Assembly: GCA_017475035.1 (NCBI GenBank)
Contig: JAFVGK010000031.1
Location: 26,375 to 90,374, forward strand
DNA: 64,000 bases
DNA from: Blautia sp.
Lineage (GTDB): Bacteria; Bacillota; Clostridia; Lachnospirales; Lachnospiraceae
Direction: 5' to 3'
Part shown: positions 7,506-17,881 of the stretch, one piece after another
How positions within the stretch are numbered: position 1 is the first letter of the stretch
Layout: each line of letters starts with the position of its first letter
Notes under the pieces: generated by a model
What the model was told of the DNA's origin: nothing
The model's database searches: none
What the model saw: only the letters and a program-made list of their open reading frames with translations
Translations under genes and position numbers: made by a program

Positions 7506-8072
7506 ATGCCGATGCAGATCCAGGTCCCCGCGACGGAAATCTATGACGAGGCAAAGGGCCGGTTCTTCTTCACCCCGAAGACGGTGCTGACGCTGGAGCA
7601 CTCGCTGATCAGTGTGAGCAAATGGGAAGAGAAGTGGCACCGGCCCTATCTCTACCAGACGGTTCTAACCGAGGAAGCGAACCAGAAGACGAAGGAAGAG
7701 GAACTGGATTATATCCGCTGCATGACGATCGGAAACGGCGTGGACCCGAACGTGTACCGGGTACTGCGGGCGAGCGATATTCAGAAGATCAAGGATTACA
7801 TCAATAATCCTATGACTGCGACGAAGATCCGTCAGCAGCAGAAGAAACCGAACCGGGAGATTGTCACGAATGAACTCATCTATTACTGGATGGTTGCGGC
7901 GGGTATCCCGTTCAAGCCCTGCGAGACCTGGCATCTGAACAAGCTGCTGACGCTGATCGGCGTGTACGCGGCCAAGAACCAGGAGCAGGAGAAGGCAAAT
8001 CCCAGACAGCAGGCACAGCAGCGCCACTCGATCAACGCGGCGAGACGTGCGGCGCACGCCAGAAGACGATAA
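7506..8072 (+). CDS. Tail assembly chaperone, gpT / Gp15-like
   Basis: 188 aa. The segment TPKTVLTLEHSLISVSKWEEKWHRPYL is like the Gp15-type proteins found between gpG and tape measure genes in Firmicutes phages. The C terminus is rich in Gln, Arg and Ala. It is probably the partner that links the G-like chaperone to the tape measure. ATG 7506 has no obvious ribosome binding site, so it may be translated by coupling with the gene before. Confidence 0.7.
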   Translation: MPMQIQVPATEIYDEAKGRFFFTPKTVLTLEHSLISVSKWEEKWHRPYLYQTVLTEEANQKTKEEELDYIRCMTIGNGVDPNVYRVLRASDIQKIKDYINNPMTATKIRQQQKKPNREIVTNELIYYWMVAAGIPFKPCETWHLNKLLTLIGVYAAKNQEQEKANPRQQAQQRHSINAARRAAHARRR

Positions 8073-8088
8073 AAGGAGTGAACCACGC

Positions 8089-8463
8089 ATGGTCACGTTT
8101 CAGGCCAAAGGAAGTTTTCGCAAGACCAAAAAGTTTCTGGAGCGGGCCGAGCAGATGGACTTCCGTGATATTCTGGACCGCTACGGCGTGAAGGGCGTGG
8201 CTGCCCTGGCGGCGGCAACCCCGAAGGACAGCGGCAACACGGCTGCCTGCTGGGGGTATGAGATCAAGTACGGTCCAGGAGTGGCAAGAATCTACTGGAC
8301 CAACAGCAACATCAATGACGGTGTGCCAATCGCCGTGATCTTACAGTACGGGCACGGCACCGGAACAGGCGGCTGGGTGGAAGGGCGCGATTACATCAAC
8401 CCCGCCATTCAGCCGATTTTTGACGAAATCGCCGAGAAGGCATGGAAGGAGGTTAACCGCTGA
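8089..8463 (+). CDS. HK97 gp10-like tail component
   Basis: 124 aa from ATG 8089, with GGAG upstream. The pattern AAATPKDSGNTAACWGYEI then LQYGHGTGTGGWVEGRDYINPAIQPIFD is typical of the HK97 gp10 family, which completes the tail or head-tail joint. It is unusual that it lies after the chaperones rather than beside the connectors. Its last base overlaps the tape measure start. Confidence 0.75.
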   Translation: MVTFQAKGSFRKTKKFLERAEQMDFRDILDRYGVKGVAALAAATPKDSGNTAACWGYEIKYGPGVARIYWTNSNINDGVPIAVILQYGHGTGTGGWVEGRDYINPAIQPIFDEIAEKAWKEVNR

Positions 8464-11400
8464 TGGCTACAGAAGTTGAAGAACGGATTGTACAAATGAA
8501 GTTCGACAACGCCCAGTTTGAGAAAGGCGCGAAGCAGTCGCTTTTGACACTCGAAAAACTGGACGGGGTTCTGGACCGGCTCGGACAGGGCGGCCTGGAC
8601 CATCTGGCAAACACACTGGACATGGTGGAACGGCGGTTTTCCTCTTTTGGCATTGCCGGTATGACGGCGATTCAGAAGATCACCAACTCGGCAATTGACC
8701 TCGGCGTGCGCCTGATGACGGCAATTCCGCAGCAGATTATCTCAGGCGGTACAAGGCGAGCCAACAACATTGAGCAGGCGAGATTCCAGCTGAAGGGTTT
8801 GGGTATTGAATGGGATCAGGTCAAGGACGCGATGGATTATGCCGTTAGCGGCACGGCTTACGGTCTGGATGAGGCAGCCAAGGCAGCCGCCCAGTTCGCG
8901 GCCTCCAAGAAAGACATGATCACCACGGCGGACATCAACGGCGTCACGGACATGGCAAAAGCACTGAGAGCCATCTCAGGCGTCGCAGCCATGACCAACA
9001 GCACCTATGACGAGATCGCGAATATCTTTACCGGCATTTCAGGCACCGGCCACGTGATGACACAGGACCTTCGAATGCTGGAAGGGCGAGGCCTGAACGC
9101 GGCAGCCAAACTGGCGGAAGTGTTGAGCGATGGCCCTGATAATATCAAGTACACCGAGGAACAGATCCGCGAGATGATCTCGAAGGGCGAAATCGACTTT
9201 TTGACCTTCGCGAAAGCTATGGACTATGCCTTCGGTGAGCACGCAACCGCAGCAAACGAGACCTATACTGGCTCACTCGCAAACATGAAGGCGGCTCTGA
9301 GCCGAATCGGCGCGGACTTTATTCAGCCCTGGCACAACGGAATGATCAAGATCCAGAATGCGCTGAGAAATACCTTCAATCTGGCGAGAAAGGTGACGCA
9401 GCCTTTCGCGGAAGGGCACTTCACCGACTGGGCGGAGAGACTCTCGGATATTGTGTCGAGACTTGCTGGAAACATTAAATTCGGCTGGCTGGAGAATCTG
9501 TTGAATCTGGCTGGAAACGCTGGAGATAAGATTCTTGATGTCCTTGAAGGAGTTGCCAGCGCTTTCCCACGCGGTCTCTTCGGCGAAGACAAGATTCTGG
9601 CCTTTACGAACCAGGATGCCATGAACCGCTACAGCAAGCTGCAGCATACGCTGGCAGGTATCCGCGTGATATTTGACAGCTTGAGGAAAGTCGGAAAGGG
9701 CGTCTTCGAGAACCTTTTCGGCGGAAAAAGCTTCGATGCCGTCGAACTGCTGGACAAGCTCCTGGACAAGGGAAAACAGTTCGGCGACTGGATCGTCAAT
9801 CTGAAGGGCCGAAACCAGGGCTTTGCACCGCAGATTCAGAATGCGGTCACAAGGATCAGCAACGTTCTGCAGTCGGCGTCCAAGGTGTTTAAGTCGGCCG
9901 GCAATGTGATCGCGGCCATTATCGAACGGATCTTCGGATATCTCAGCAAAAATGGCAGCAAAATGGCCGGACGTTTCGGGACCATCTTTAACGGTCTCGC
10001 GGACGGACTCACCGGAGTGAACAACAAACTTTCGGAGTTTCTGGACAAGATCGCCGAGTTTATCAGGGAACATGGCATCCTCAGCGGAATTCTGGAGGCG
10101 GCCAGCGATGGATTCTGGAATCTCGGAAGCGGGATCTGGAACGCGATCCAGAAGGTCACGGACTTTGTGAAGGGTCTTCTTGGAATCGAGGACGGCGTGA
10201 ATGCCTGGGAGAAGATCAGTAACGCATTCCAGACGGCAGGAGAAAAAATGCGCGGTGCATTTGATCTGATGCGAAACGGTTTGCAGGAAATCTTTGCTCC
10301 CGGCGGGATCGGCGAAGGCGCGATTACGGTCGCTTCGCTGCTATACACGGCGCTGTTTGGGTTCCGAAAGTACCAGACAACAAAATGGTCTTTCCAACGT
10401 CTCGGCAGAGGCATTGAACTGGTACGGCATTCCGGGCAGACGCTTTGGAAATGGATGAAGGCGATCAACCCACTGGAGTACATCGACAAGGTCGAAACCC
10501 TTCTTGGCCGAACCTCTGGTGCACTGAGAGCCTTTGCGGATAACCTGAATGCAAAGTCTCTGCTGACGATCGGCGGAGCGGTCTTTGTCCTTGCGACAGC
10601 CCTTGGGATCTTGTTCATGCTGGCAGGCGATGCACAGAGAATGACCGTGGCAATCACGGGCTTGGCGGCCGTTATGGGCATTCTTACTGCAGCGGCCTCC
10701 GCGATGTGGAAGATCTTTGGAAGCGATAAGCTGATCATGGGCACCGTCGACAAAAATCTGAAGGGCTTTAAGAAGCTGAAAGCGGTATTCGGAAATTTCG
10801 GATCATTTTTAATCGGATTTGCAGACAGATTTGCAAGAGGTTACAATTTCCAGCAAATCGCGAAGGGCCTGCTGTACTTCGCCGGTGCGGTGCTGGTGCT
10901 GGCGGTGGCTGTCGGTGTCTTTGCCTATACCTATAACAAATTCGGATGGAAGGCCATGGCAGCCGGTGTCATCGGCATGGCTGTTGCAATCGGGGTATTG
11001 GTGGCAGCCATTGCTTTGCTTGACAAATATGTCAAAAGCACTATGCCATTCAAAATGGCAGGAATTGCCGTGGCTCTTGTAGGCCTCGGCGTTGCGCTGC
11101 TGCTGGTTACGGCCGCGATGTGGGCCCTGAGCAGACTGAGCTGGTCAGAACTGGCGAAAGGAATGCTCGGAGTTGCCGTCGGAATTGGTATTATGGTCGC
11201 GGCTATCGCGTTCCTTGGATCGAGTATCGAAGGAAAAGGCGCAAGGATCAAGCTTCGGGCGGCACTGCTGGCACTGAGCCTAGTGGCGGTGGCCGCGGCA
11301 GTCCTGATCCTGGCGGTTGCTATTCGTGTGATTGCGAGCCTGCCCATGCAGCAGCTGGGCCTGGCGCTTGGAACTCTGGCAATCGGCCTGTTCGCCATGG

Positions 11401-14261
11401 TAGCGGCATTGGCTCTGCTCAGTAATATTAATCCGGGCAAGCTGCTTGCTGCGGGAGCCTCGATGATGATGGCTGGCGTTGCGATGATCTTACTTGCGGC
11501 GGCCATGACCATTATGACGGTGGCTCTGATGGCGTTATCGGTGGTTCCGTATGACGCGCTGATGAATTCACTGAAGGCGCTGGGGCTCACTCTGCTCGGC
11601 ATTGTCGCGGCTCTGGTTATTCTCGGCGCAATGGGGCCGATTGTCCTGGCTGCCGGAGGCGCGATCCTGATGGTTGGTATCGCCTTCCTGGCACTTGGAG
11701 CTGGTCTGTCTCTGGCGGGTACGGGAATCATTAAGCTTGCCGTTGCGGCAAATATGCTTCAGGGGATCAACCTCCTGAAACTGGCAGGCGGTCTGCTGGC
11801 AATGAGCGTCGCTCTGGCGGCACTCGGCGTCGGGGGTATTCTGACCAACTTTGCAAGCGGTGGATTTGACGGGCTTGTGGTCCTGGCCACGGCAATGAAG
11901 ATGATGCAGGGCCTGGATTATAAGACTCTGAACGATAAAGAAAACGGACTTCGCGGACTTGCCAAGAGCCTGAGAGCCTTTGGCGGTCTGAAGGGTATCT
12001 GGCTTTCTCTCGGCGCAGGCGGTCTGGTCACAGTCGGCCCGGCTCTTGTTTCGCTGGCAGCCGGCGTAAAAGCCATGGTTCCGGCGATGAAAGAACTGAC
12101 TACCATTGAGAACCCTGAAAAGGCTCTCGGCATTTATGAGGGTATCGCCAACAGTGCCAGAAAACTCATGTCTATCGGTGCATTCAGCAAACGTGCAGAT
12201 ACGGAAGGCTTCGCCGATGCGATTGTTGCTATTGTTCCGGCAATCAAGCAGCTTGATGATATTAAGGACCCCTATCAGGCGATAACGGTTCTGGAAGCAA
12301 TCGCAGAAGCCGGACGGATCATGGGGAGCGCCGGGTTCTTCCAGCACAATACCGACATGTCCGGTGTTGCGGATGCACTTGTAAAGATCGTGCCTGTCAT
12401 GCATGAACTGAACGGCGTGGAAGACCCGGCCAAGGTCCGACAGGTGCTTGACGCAATCGCCTATGCCGGGAGCATCTTCGGAACAACAGAATTCTGGAAT
12501 AAGTCCATAGATGTTACATCGGTCGGAACCGCCATGTCGACCATTCTGCCGTCGATTCGAGAACTGAACGATGTGACGATTGATCCGGTAAACGTCGCCG
12601 CGATCCTGAAGGCAATCGGCGAGGCCGGCAGAATACTCGGCGGAATGTCTGTATTCGAGCGCCAGTCCGATGTTATCGCAATCGGTGATGCACTGAAGGC
12701 CGTGATTCCGGTCATTCAGGACATGAACGGCATTACCACCGATCCCGCCTCCATCGACAGTATTCTCACCTCGGTTGCCGATGCCGGCAAGAAGCTCGGG
12801 ACCATGAGCTTTGCCAGCAAGGGTACGGATGTGGAAGCTATCGCATCGGCTCTGCGAACGGTCATCCCTGTGATTCAGGAGCTGAACGCGGTTACCATTG
12901 ATGCAGACAGTGTGGATCTGATCATGAGCGCGATCGGCTCAACAGCCGACCATATGAGCGAAATGCCGGTGTTCAAAAAACAGGCTGATGTGGCGGCAAT
13001 TGCAGATGCCTTAAATATTATCATACCAGTGATCGCCAATCTCGGGACAATCACAGACCCGACAGGCGTCGCGCTCACTCTTGACACCTTAGGACCGTCT
13101 CTTCAGACATTTGGAACGCGGAGTTTCTGGTCGAAAGAGAGCAACATGGACGGAATCGCAGATGCAATCGTCAAGATTATACCGGCGATCGTACAGCTCG
13201 GAACAATCACAGACCCGACAGGCGTCGCACTCACGCTGGATACCTTGGGTCCATCGCTTCAGACGTTCGGAACGCGGAGTTTCTGGTCGAAAGAGAGCAA
13301 TATTGACGGGATCGCGGATGCGATCACCAAAATTGTGCCGGCGGTCCTGCAGCTCGAGCAGATCTCGGATACCGAAGGTCTGTCTGCAAAGATGTCTATA
13401 CTTGGCTCAGCAATAGAAGCCTTCGGGACCAGGGGAATCTTTAGCAAAGAACAAAATCTGGTCCCTGTGGCCGACGGACTTGTCGGTATCGCCTCAGCGC
13501 TCTCCAGCATCACGGACGATCAGGTTTCACGACTGGGCCAGCTGGCTACCATACTGATGACTGACTTCGGTGCGGGGATTACCGGGATGGCTCTTGAAAT
13601 CGAGACCTCGTTCAGTACGATGCTCAGCAACCTGACTACGACGATCACAGCCTATGACGCAACCTGGGTGACTCTGGGCGGAAACATCACGGCAGGCATC
13701 GCCAACGGTATCATGAGCCGGACGGCGGAGGCGGCCAGCGCCATGGCAAGCATGGCATCTTCTCTTGCCACAAGCTTCACGGTTACCCTCGGCATCAATT
13801 CACCGTCCAGGGTCTTTGCGGGACTTGCCGGTTATATTCCGGAAGGCGTCGCGAAGGGCATTACGGACGGCAGTGGTCAGGTTACGGATGCGATGATCAC
13901 GGCCATGAGCCCGGCGATGATGGTTCTGATGAGCCTGATGAGCTCGGATTATGACTTCAGCCCGACCATCACCCCGGTGGTGGATCTCAGCAACGTGACC
14001 AGCGCGGCAAACGCGGTGGACGGCATGTTCGGGTCGGCCGATTTCTCGGCGGGCTATAACGGTCATGTCAGCAGCATCGCGGACTACGTTGGAAACCTCG
14101 CATCCGAAATGGGCGAGGTGACCAACATCACTAACAATACCGGAGACTCGTACAACTTCAACATTTACGCGTCGGAAGGTATGGATGAAGAAGCAATCGC
14201 CGAAGCGGTGATGAACCGGATTCGGACGACAACAGTTAGAAGAGGGGCCGCCTTCGGGTAA
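8463..14261 (+). CDS. Tail tape measure protein
   Basis: 1932 aa. It sets tail length and is thought to leave the tail during DNA entry. The N-terminal 350 residues match tape measure proteins of Firmicutes phages (QARFQLKGLGIEWDQVKDAMDYAV, GISGTGHVMTQDLRMLEGRGLNAA). Residues of about 690-1150 form a long hydrophobic tract with many membrane-type helices. Residues of about 1180-1690 are tandem repeats of roughly 50-60 aa (GIADAIVKIIPAI type). Two neighbouring units are nearly identical in DNA and lie 156 bp apart (about 13043 and 13199). At about 0.15 nm per residue the tail would be near 290 nm, a rule of thumb only. Confidence 0.93.
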   Translation: MATEVEERIVQMKFDNAQFEKGAKQSLLTLEKLDGVLDRLGQGGLDHLANTLDMVERRFSSFGIAGMTAIQKITNSAIDLGVRLMTAIPQQIISGGTRRANNIEQARFQLKGLGIEWDQVKDAMDYAVSGTAYGLDEAAKAAAQFAASKKDMITTADINGVTDMAKALRAISGVAAMTNSTYDEIANIFTGISGTGHVMTQDLRMLEGRGLNAAAKLAEVLSDGPDNIKYTEEQIREMISKGEIDFLTFAKAMDYAFGEHATAANETYTGSLANMKAALSRIGADFIQPWHNGMIKIQNALRNTFNLARKVTQPFAEGHFTDWAERLSDIVSRLAGNIKFGWLENLLNLAGNAGDKILDVLEGVASAFPRGLFGEDKILAFTNQDAMNRYSKLQHTLAGIRVIFDSLRKVGKGVFENLFGGKSFDAVELLDKLLDKGKQFGDWIVNLKGRNQGFAPQIQNAVTRISNVLQSASKVFKSAGNVIAAIIERIFGYLSKNGSKMAGRFGTIFNGLADGLTGVNNKLSEFLDKIAEFIREHGILSGILEAASDGFWNLGSGIWNAIQKVTDFVKGLLGIEDGVNAWEKISNAFQTAGEKMRGAFDLMRNGLQEIFAPGGIGEGAITVASLLYTALFGFRKYQTTKWSFQRLGRGIELVRHSGQTLWKWMKAINPLEYIDKVETLLGRTSGALRAFADNLNAKSLLTIGGAVFVLATALGILFMLAGDAQRMTVAITGLAAVMGILTAAASAMWKIFGSDKLIMGTVDKNLKGFKKLKAVFGNFGSFLIGFADRFARGYNFQQIAKGLLYFAGAVLVLAVAVGVFAYTYNKFGWKAMAAGVIGMAVAIGVLVAAIALLDKYVKSTMPFKMAGIAVALVGLGVALLLVTAAMWALSRLSWSELAKGMLGVAVGIGIMVAAIAFLGSSIEGKGARIKLRAALLALSLVAVAAAVLILAVAIRVIASLPMQQLGLALGTLAIGLFAMVAALALLSNINPGKLLAAGASMMMAGVAMILLAAAMTIMTVALMALSVVPYDALMNSLKALGLTLLGIVAALVILGAMGPIVLAAGGAILMVGIAFLALGAGLSLAGTGIIKLAVAANMLQGINLLKLAGGLLAMSVALAALGVGGILTNFASGGFDGLVVLATAMKMMQGLDYKTLNDKENGLRGLAKSLRAFGGLKGIWLSLGAGGLVTVGPALVSLAAGVKAMVPAMKELTTIENPEKALGIYEGIANSARKLMSIGAFSKRADTEGFADAIVAIVPAIKQLDDIKDPYQAITVLEAIAEAGRIMGSAGFFQHNTDMSGVADALVKIVPVMHELNGVEDPAKVRQVLDAIAYAGSIFGTTEFWNKSIDVTSVGTAMSTILPSIRELNDVTIDPVNVAAILKAIGEAGRILGGMSVFERQSDVIAIGDALKAVIPVIQDMNGITTDPASIDSILTSVADAGKKLGTMSFASKGTDVEAIASALRTVIPVIQELNAVTIDADSVDLIMSAIGSTADHMSEMPVFKKQADVAAIADALNIIIPVIANLGTITDPTGVALTLDTLGPSLQTFGTRSFWSKESNMDGIADAIVKIIPAIVQLGTITDPTGVALTLDTLGPSLQTFGTRSFWSKESNIDGIADAITKIVPAVLQLEQISDTEGLSAKMSILGSAIEAFGTRGIFSKEQNLVPVADGLVGIASALSSITDDQVSRLGQLATILMTDFGAGITGMALEIETSFSTMLSNLTTTITAYDATWVTLGGNITAGIANGIMSRTAEAASAMASMASSLATSFTVTLGINSPSRVFAGLAGYIPEGVAKGITDGSGQVTDAMITAMSPAMMVLMSLMSSDYDFSPTITPVVDLSNVTSAANAVDGMFGSADFSAGYNGHVSSIADYVGNLASEMGEVTNITNNTGDSYNFNIYASEGMDEEAIAEAVMNRIRTTTVRRGAAFG

Positions 14262-14276
14262 ACCCCTCTTCTTTAT
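14238..14276 (+). terminator. Probable terminator after the tape measure gene
   Basis: AGAAGAGGGG (14238-14247) pairs with CCCCTCTTCT (14263-14272), and TTAT follows. The T-run is short, so termination may be partial. The 5' arm overlaps the end of the tape measure gene. Confidence 0.6.
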
Positions 14277-14303
14277 ACACAGCAGGAAGGAGGCGTTTCC
14301 CGG

Positions 14304-15044
14304 ATGATTATCTGGGCCGGAACCAGCAGCGACGAGGTCGGCATGATTGTCGAGCATCTTCCAAGCATTCTGGTTCCGAAGAAGAGTCAGGAAGTACAGG
14401 TCGTTCCGGGACGAAACGGGAATATTGTGCTGGAGGACGGATCATTTGAAGATTACGAGCAGCCATATTCCGTGTTTCTTGACGCGAAGGAGATTGGTGG
14501 TATTCAGCGCGTGATGCCGAGAGTCGTGGACTGGCTGCTCGGACACGAAGGATACCAGAGACTGGAGGATACCTATTTCCCGGATGTGTACCGCAAAGCC
14601 TATTACAGCGGCGGCTCGGAGTTTCTGAACATCTTCGGCGAGTACGGAGAGGGAACCCTGACCTTTGTATGCGCTCCGGCGAAATATTTCAAAATGGGAG
14701 AGAGACCCGTGCAGATAACAAGCGGCGGGAAGCTCTTTAACCCCTCGGCCTTTGCAGCCCACCCGACATTCGTCTTCGATATGATCAGTCCGGCGGGCAC
14801 CGGCAGCATCACGGTGAATGATAGCACCGTAAACATTGTCAGCAATGGCCAAAGCTATGAAGAAGGAACGGTGACGGTCTACCTGGACACGGCAAAACAC
14901 AAGGCGTACACATCCGGGAACCTGAACCTCAACAATAAAATCAGCGGAGACTATGAAGCGCTGAAGCTCGGAAAGACCTCAGTGATCAGCTATACGGGCG
15001 ACGTGCAGAACCTGCGGGTGATCCCGAATTGGTGGACCGTCTGA
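14304..15044 (+). CDS. Distal tail protein (Dit)
   Basis: 246 aa. The beginning (MIIWAGTSSDEVGMIVEHLP, VQVVPGRNGNIVLEDGSFEDYEQPYSV) matches Dit proteins, which form the hub between tail tube and baseplate. The second half (GGKLFNPSAFAAHPTFVFDM...) is the usual beta-rich C-terminal domain. AGGAGG lies 13 nt upstream. The gene is placed directly after the tape measure and before Tal, the standard order. Confidence 0.88.
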   Translation: MIIWAGTSSDEVGMIVEHLPSILVPKKSQEVQVVPGRNGNIVLEDGSFEDYEQPYSVFLDAKEIGGIQRVMPRVVDWLLGHEGYQRLEDTYFPDVYRKAYYSGGSEFLNIFGEYGEGTLTFVCAPAKYFKMGERPVQITSGGKLFNPSAFAAHPTFVFDMISPAGTGSITVNDSTVNIVSNGQSYEEGTVTVYLDTAKHKAYTSGNLNLNNKISGDYEALKLGKTSVISYTGDVQNLRVIPNWWTV

Positions 15045-15063
15045 CGGAAGGGCGTGATATTCT

Positions 15064-17406
15064 TTGATACCAATTCTGTTTGAATATGACGCGACCGATT
15101 TTTCTACGCACGGAATCGGCGATCTGATCGAAGCAACGAACTGCAAAGCCAAGGTAACGGCAGAGGGTGAGTATGAACTGTCCTTCCAGTATCCGGCCAG
15201 TGGCGAGATGTTCCCAGAGCTGCAGATCAACCGTATCGTGCTGGCGAAGGTGAACGACTATCAGGACCTGCAGCAGTTTCGCATCTACGGCGTGGGCTCG
15301 GAGACTAAGAAAATGGTCACGGTCAATTGTCAGCACATCAGCTATGATCTGGCGAACTATCCAGTGAGGCTGTTCAAGGATCAGGTATCCCCGGCGGGCG
15401 CAATCGCCATGCTGCGGCGGAATATCGTGTCCATCGACCCTATAAATCCACAGGCGCATCCGTTCACGCTGTCCGGTTACGCCATCGAGGACTACACCCA
15501 GAGAGCCTACGCCCTTGGGGAATACGCGCTCTATGACGGCGGAGGAGACCTGGGCAAATGCACCTGGCAGTGCGTGGAGGCGATCCCGACTGGAGAGGTC
15601 TGGAACAGCGACCACTGGAATATCCTGAAGAAGTTTGAAGTCAACGAGCCGAGGAGCGCCCGCAGCATTCTGCTGGATGGGAGCGACAGCATTCTGGGCC
15701 ACTGGGGCGGGGATCTGGTGATCGACAACCTCAGTTTCACGATCGAAAAGGACGCCGGCGCGGAGCGGAAGGCTCTGAACCATGTGATCGAGTATGGGGT
15801 AGATCTGATCGACCTGAAACAGGAAAAGAACATCTCGGAACGGGTGACCGGCATTCTGCCCTACTGGAAGGGAACCATCCGCGGCGCGACATCCTCGGAT
15901 TACTATGTGAGCTCTGTATCCAGTGGCTTTGAGTCCGGCGTCACGTATTTCGAGCTCAACGCGAACTACAGCCAGACGGTGGACGCGAGTCGGCAGCTCA
16001 GCAAAACCTATTATATTTCCGTGAGCGGGGTATTCGTGCCGGCTACGGACGCGCAGATGGACTTTCTGAGCGGCATCACGTATTACGAGTATAAGGCGAT
16101 TATTGATGAGGATACGGAACTTGCCAAGATGGAGTACGTCCAGACGGAGGACACACACTATAATTCGCTGACCTCGTATTACAGGAAAAACGGCCAGGTC
16201 TATGAGCCGATCGTGTCGGCAGATCTGGGCTTCGACAGCAGGAAGACCTATTTTGAGGAGACCTCACACTCCTTCACACCGACCGCGGATACCACGCCGC
16301 AGGCCGGGAAGACCTATTACCGCTATGAGACCAACGCGTACTCTGAGGAAGAGGAGATCATCTACGGTGATATTCAGTACTGCGAGGGGGCGAGACAGCT
16401 CTCTCAGGCAGCGCAGAAGATCGAGGCAGTGGATCTAAGCGAGTTCTTCGATGCGGAGACCAATGAGCAGCTGCCGAGCAAGGACGCGATCAACAAAAAG
16501 GCAAGGCACTACATGATCGTGAACAATGTAGGAGAGCCGACTGTCGACCTGACTGTCAGCTATGCCAACATGGGACAGGATATTCGCCTTCACGATACGG
16601 TCACAGTGCGTTTTGTAAAGCTTGGCGTCGACGCGAAGGCCAAGGTGACCAGCTTTACCTACGACGTGCTGAACGAACGCTGCACACAGATCGAGGTGGC
16701 AAATGAGAAGGCGGTCTCGGCCTGGTCAGCACTGGAGGACGCGTCCAGACTCCGGAAGGGGACGCTGAGCACGGACCGTATCGCGGATAAATCCCTGACC
16801 AGTGAGAAATACGGGACAGGCTCGGTCGGCAGCAAGGCGATCGGGACTACAGCCGTGCACGACTGGCACATCGGGAACGAGGATATTACGACCAGGACGA
16901 TCGCCAAGGACGCCGTGGTCGAGGAGAAGATCAAGGATACGTCCGTCACAGTGAACAAGATCAAGGACGGAGCCGTGATCACTGAGAAGATTGCGCCAAA
17001 TGCCGTAACCACCAGCAAGGTCCTGAATGAGGCGATTACCCTTGCGAAAATGTGGGGCGACTTTCAGGTGTTCTACGCGGATATTGTCGCGGCACTGGCG
17101 ATCTTCTCTGATTACGTTAAAGTTACGAGGTCTCTGGAGTGCAGTGTATTGTATGTGCGCAGTAATCAGATCGTCATGGGGGCGGCCGGATCCAGTAATA
17201 TTTATTCGCCGACAACCGCGACGCTGAATATGGCAACCGGTATCAGCGGAGGATCGTACAGCATCGACCACTCTCGTTACAGCGCTTGGGTTGATGAAGA
17301 CGGCAAATACCGCTATTATCTGACCAGCTTATATGGAAGTGCACCAAGTCTGAGTAAGACGACGATTTATCTTTATTATCTTGGAAAATACACAGGAACC
17401 GGATAA
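15064..17406 (+). CDS. Tail-associated (Tal-like) baseplate protein
   Basis: 780 aa starting at TTG 15064. The first 380 residues resemble the prophage endopeptidase tail family that caps the Dit hub. Residues of about 280-450 hold several repeats of a YY-rich module (GVTYFELN, KTYYISVSGVF, GITYYEY, PQAGKTYYRY), related to the C terminus of the major tail protein. A stretch near residues 560-660 has short repeats (TSEKYGTGSVGSKAIGTTAVHD, VVEEKIKDTSVTVNKIKDG), like trimeric fibre repeats. No clear peptidase active site was recognised, so it may be structural only. The gap to Dit contains GTGATATT. Confidence 0.82.
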   Translation: MIPILFEYDATDFSTHGIGDLIEATNCKAKVTAEGEYELSFQYPASGEMFPELQINRIVLAKVNDYQDLQQFRIYGVGSETKKMVTVNCQHISYDLANYPVRLFKDQVSPAGAIAMLRRNIVSIDPINPQAHPFTLSGYAIEDYTQRAYALGEYALYDGGGDLGKCTWQCVEAIPTGEVWNSDHWNILKKFEVNEPRSARSILLDGSDSILGHWGGDLVIDNLSFTIEKDAGAERKALNHVIEYGVDLIDLKQEKNISERVTGILPYWKGTIRGATSSDYYVSSVSSGFESGVTYFELNANYSQTVDASRQLSKTYYISVSGVFVPATDAQMDFLSGITYYEYKAIIDEDTELAKMEYVQTEDTHYNSLTSYYRKNGQVYEPIVSADLGFDSRKTYFEETSHSFTPTADTTPQAGKTYYRYETNAYSEEEEIIYGDIQYCEGARQLSQAAQKIEAVDLSEFFDAETNEQLPSKDAINKKARHYMIVNNVGEPTVDLTVSYANMGQDIRLHDTVTVRFVKLGVDAKAKVTSFTYDVLNERCTQIEVANEKAVSAWSALEDASRLRKGTLSTDRIADKSLTSEKYGTGSVGSKAIGTTAVHDWHIGNEDITTRTIAKDAVVEEKIKDTSVTVNKIKDGAVITEKIAPNAVTTSKVLNEAITLAKMWGDFQVFYADIVAALAIFSDYVKVTRSLECSVLYVRSNQIVMGAAGSSNIYSPTTATLNMATGISGGSYSIDHSRYSAWVDEDGKYRYYLTSLYGSAPSLSKTTIYLYYLGKYTGTG

Positions 17407-17440
17407 CGCGAACATTCTGCAATTGCGAAAGGAGAGCAGT

Positions 17441-17881
17441 ATGAGCTATAAAATCATCTTGGCAAACGGAACCGTATATGATTCTTCTTCGATGACTTAC
17501 AGTTTCAATAAACTCAACGGATTTCTGACCTTTCAGGTCCAGCCTACGAACCCGGTTGAGCTGTATAACCGATTTGGCAACCAGGAAGCCACGAAGATGA
17601 TCAAAGTCGTCCACTTCATTGAGAAGAGCGTCATCATCACGGAAGCAGACGGAAGACGGCATATCGAGACCACGGTGGAGCAGGACCCGAAGGTCAAGAT
17701 CTTCAAAACGTACACTTCAATCCATGCAATCGAGAAGGCCGATGACGGAGACGATGCCTGGGAACTGACGCTATCTTCCAATGAAACCCCGGAACCGGAG
17801 ATCGTTCTGGAGATCTACGAAGAAGACGAGCCTACCACTGAACCTGGAGGCAATGCTGATGACGACAGTACGGCTGAATAA
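17441..17881 (+). CDS. Small baseplate-region protein
   Basis: 146 aa from ATG 17441 (GGAGAGC upstream). It begins MSYKIILANGTVYDSSSM, has a middle segment predicted to be beta-rich and a long acidic tail. Its layout (NGT near the start, an ITEADGRRHIE core, a YTSIHAIEKADD end) resembles the next gene, so they may be distant paralogues. Position between Tal and endolysin suggests a baseplate or accessory tail role. Confidence 0.6.
   Translation: MSYKIILANGTVYDSSSMTYSFNKLNGFLTFQVQPTNPVELYNRFGNQEATKMIKVVHFIEKSVIITEADGRRHIETTVEQDPKVKIFKTYTSIHAIEKADDGDDAWELTLSSNETPEPEIVLEIYEEDEPTTEPGGNADDDSTAE

Noticed and set aside
7480-7510. Possible G/GT frameshift between the two tail chaperones
   Set aside because: The second gene is in the +1 frame with a stop at 7488-7490, and the junction has no slippery heptamer; separate genes explain it better.
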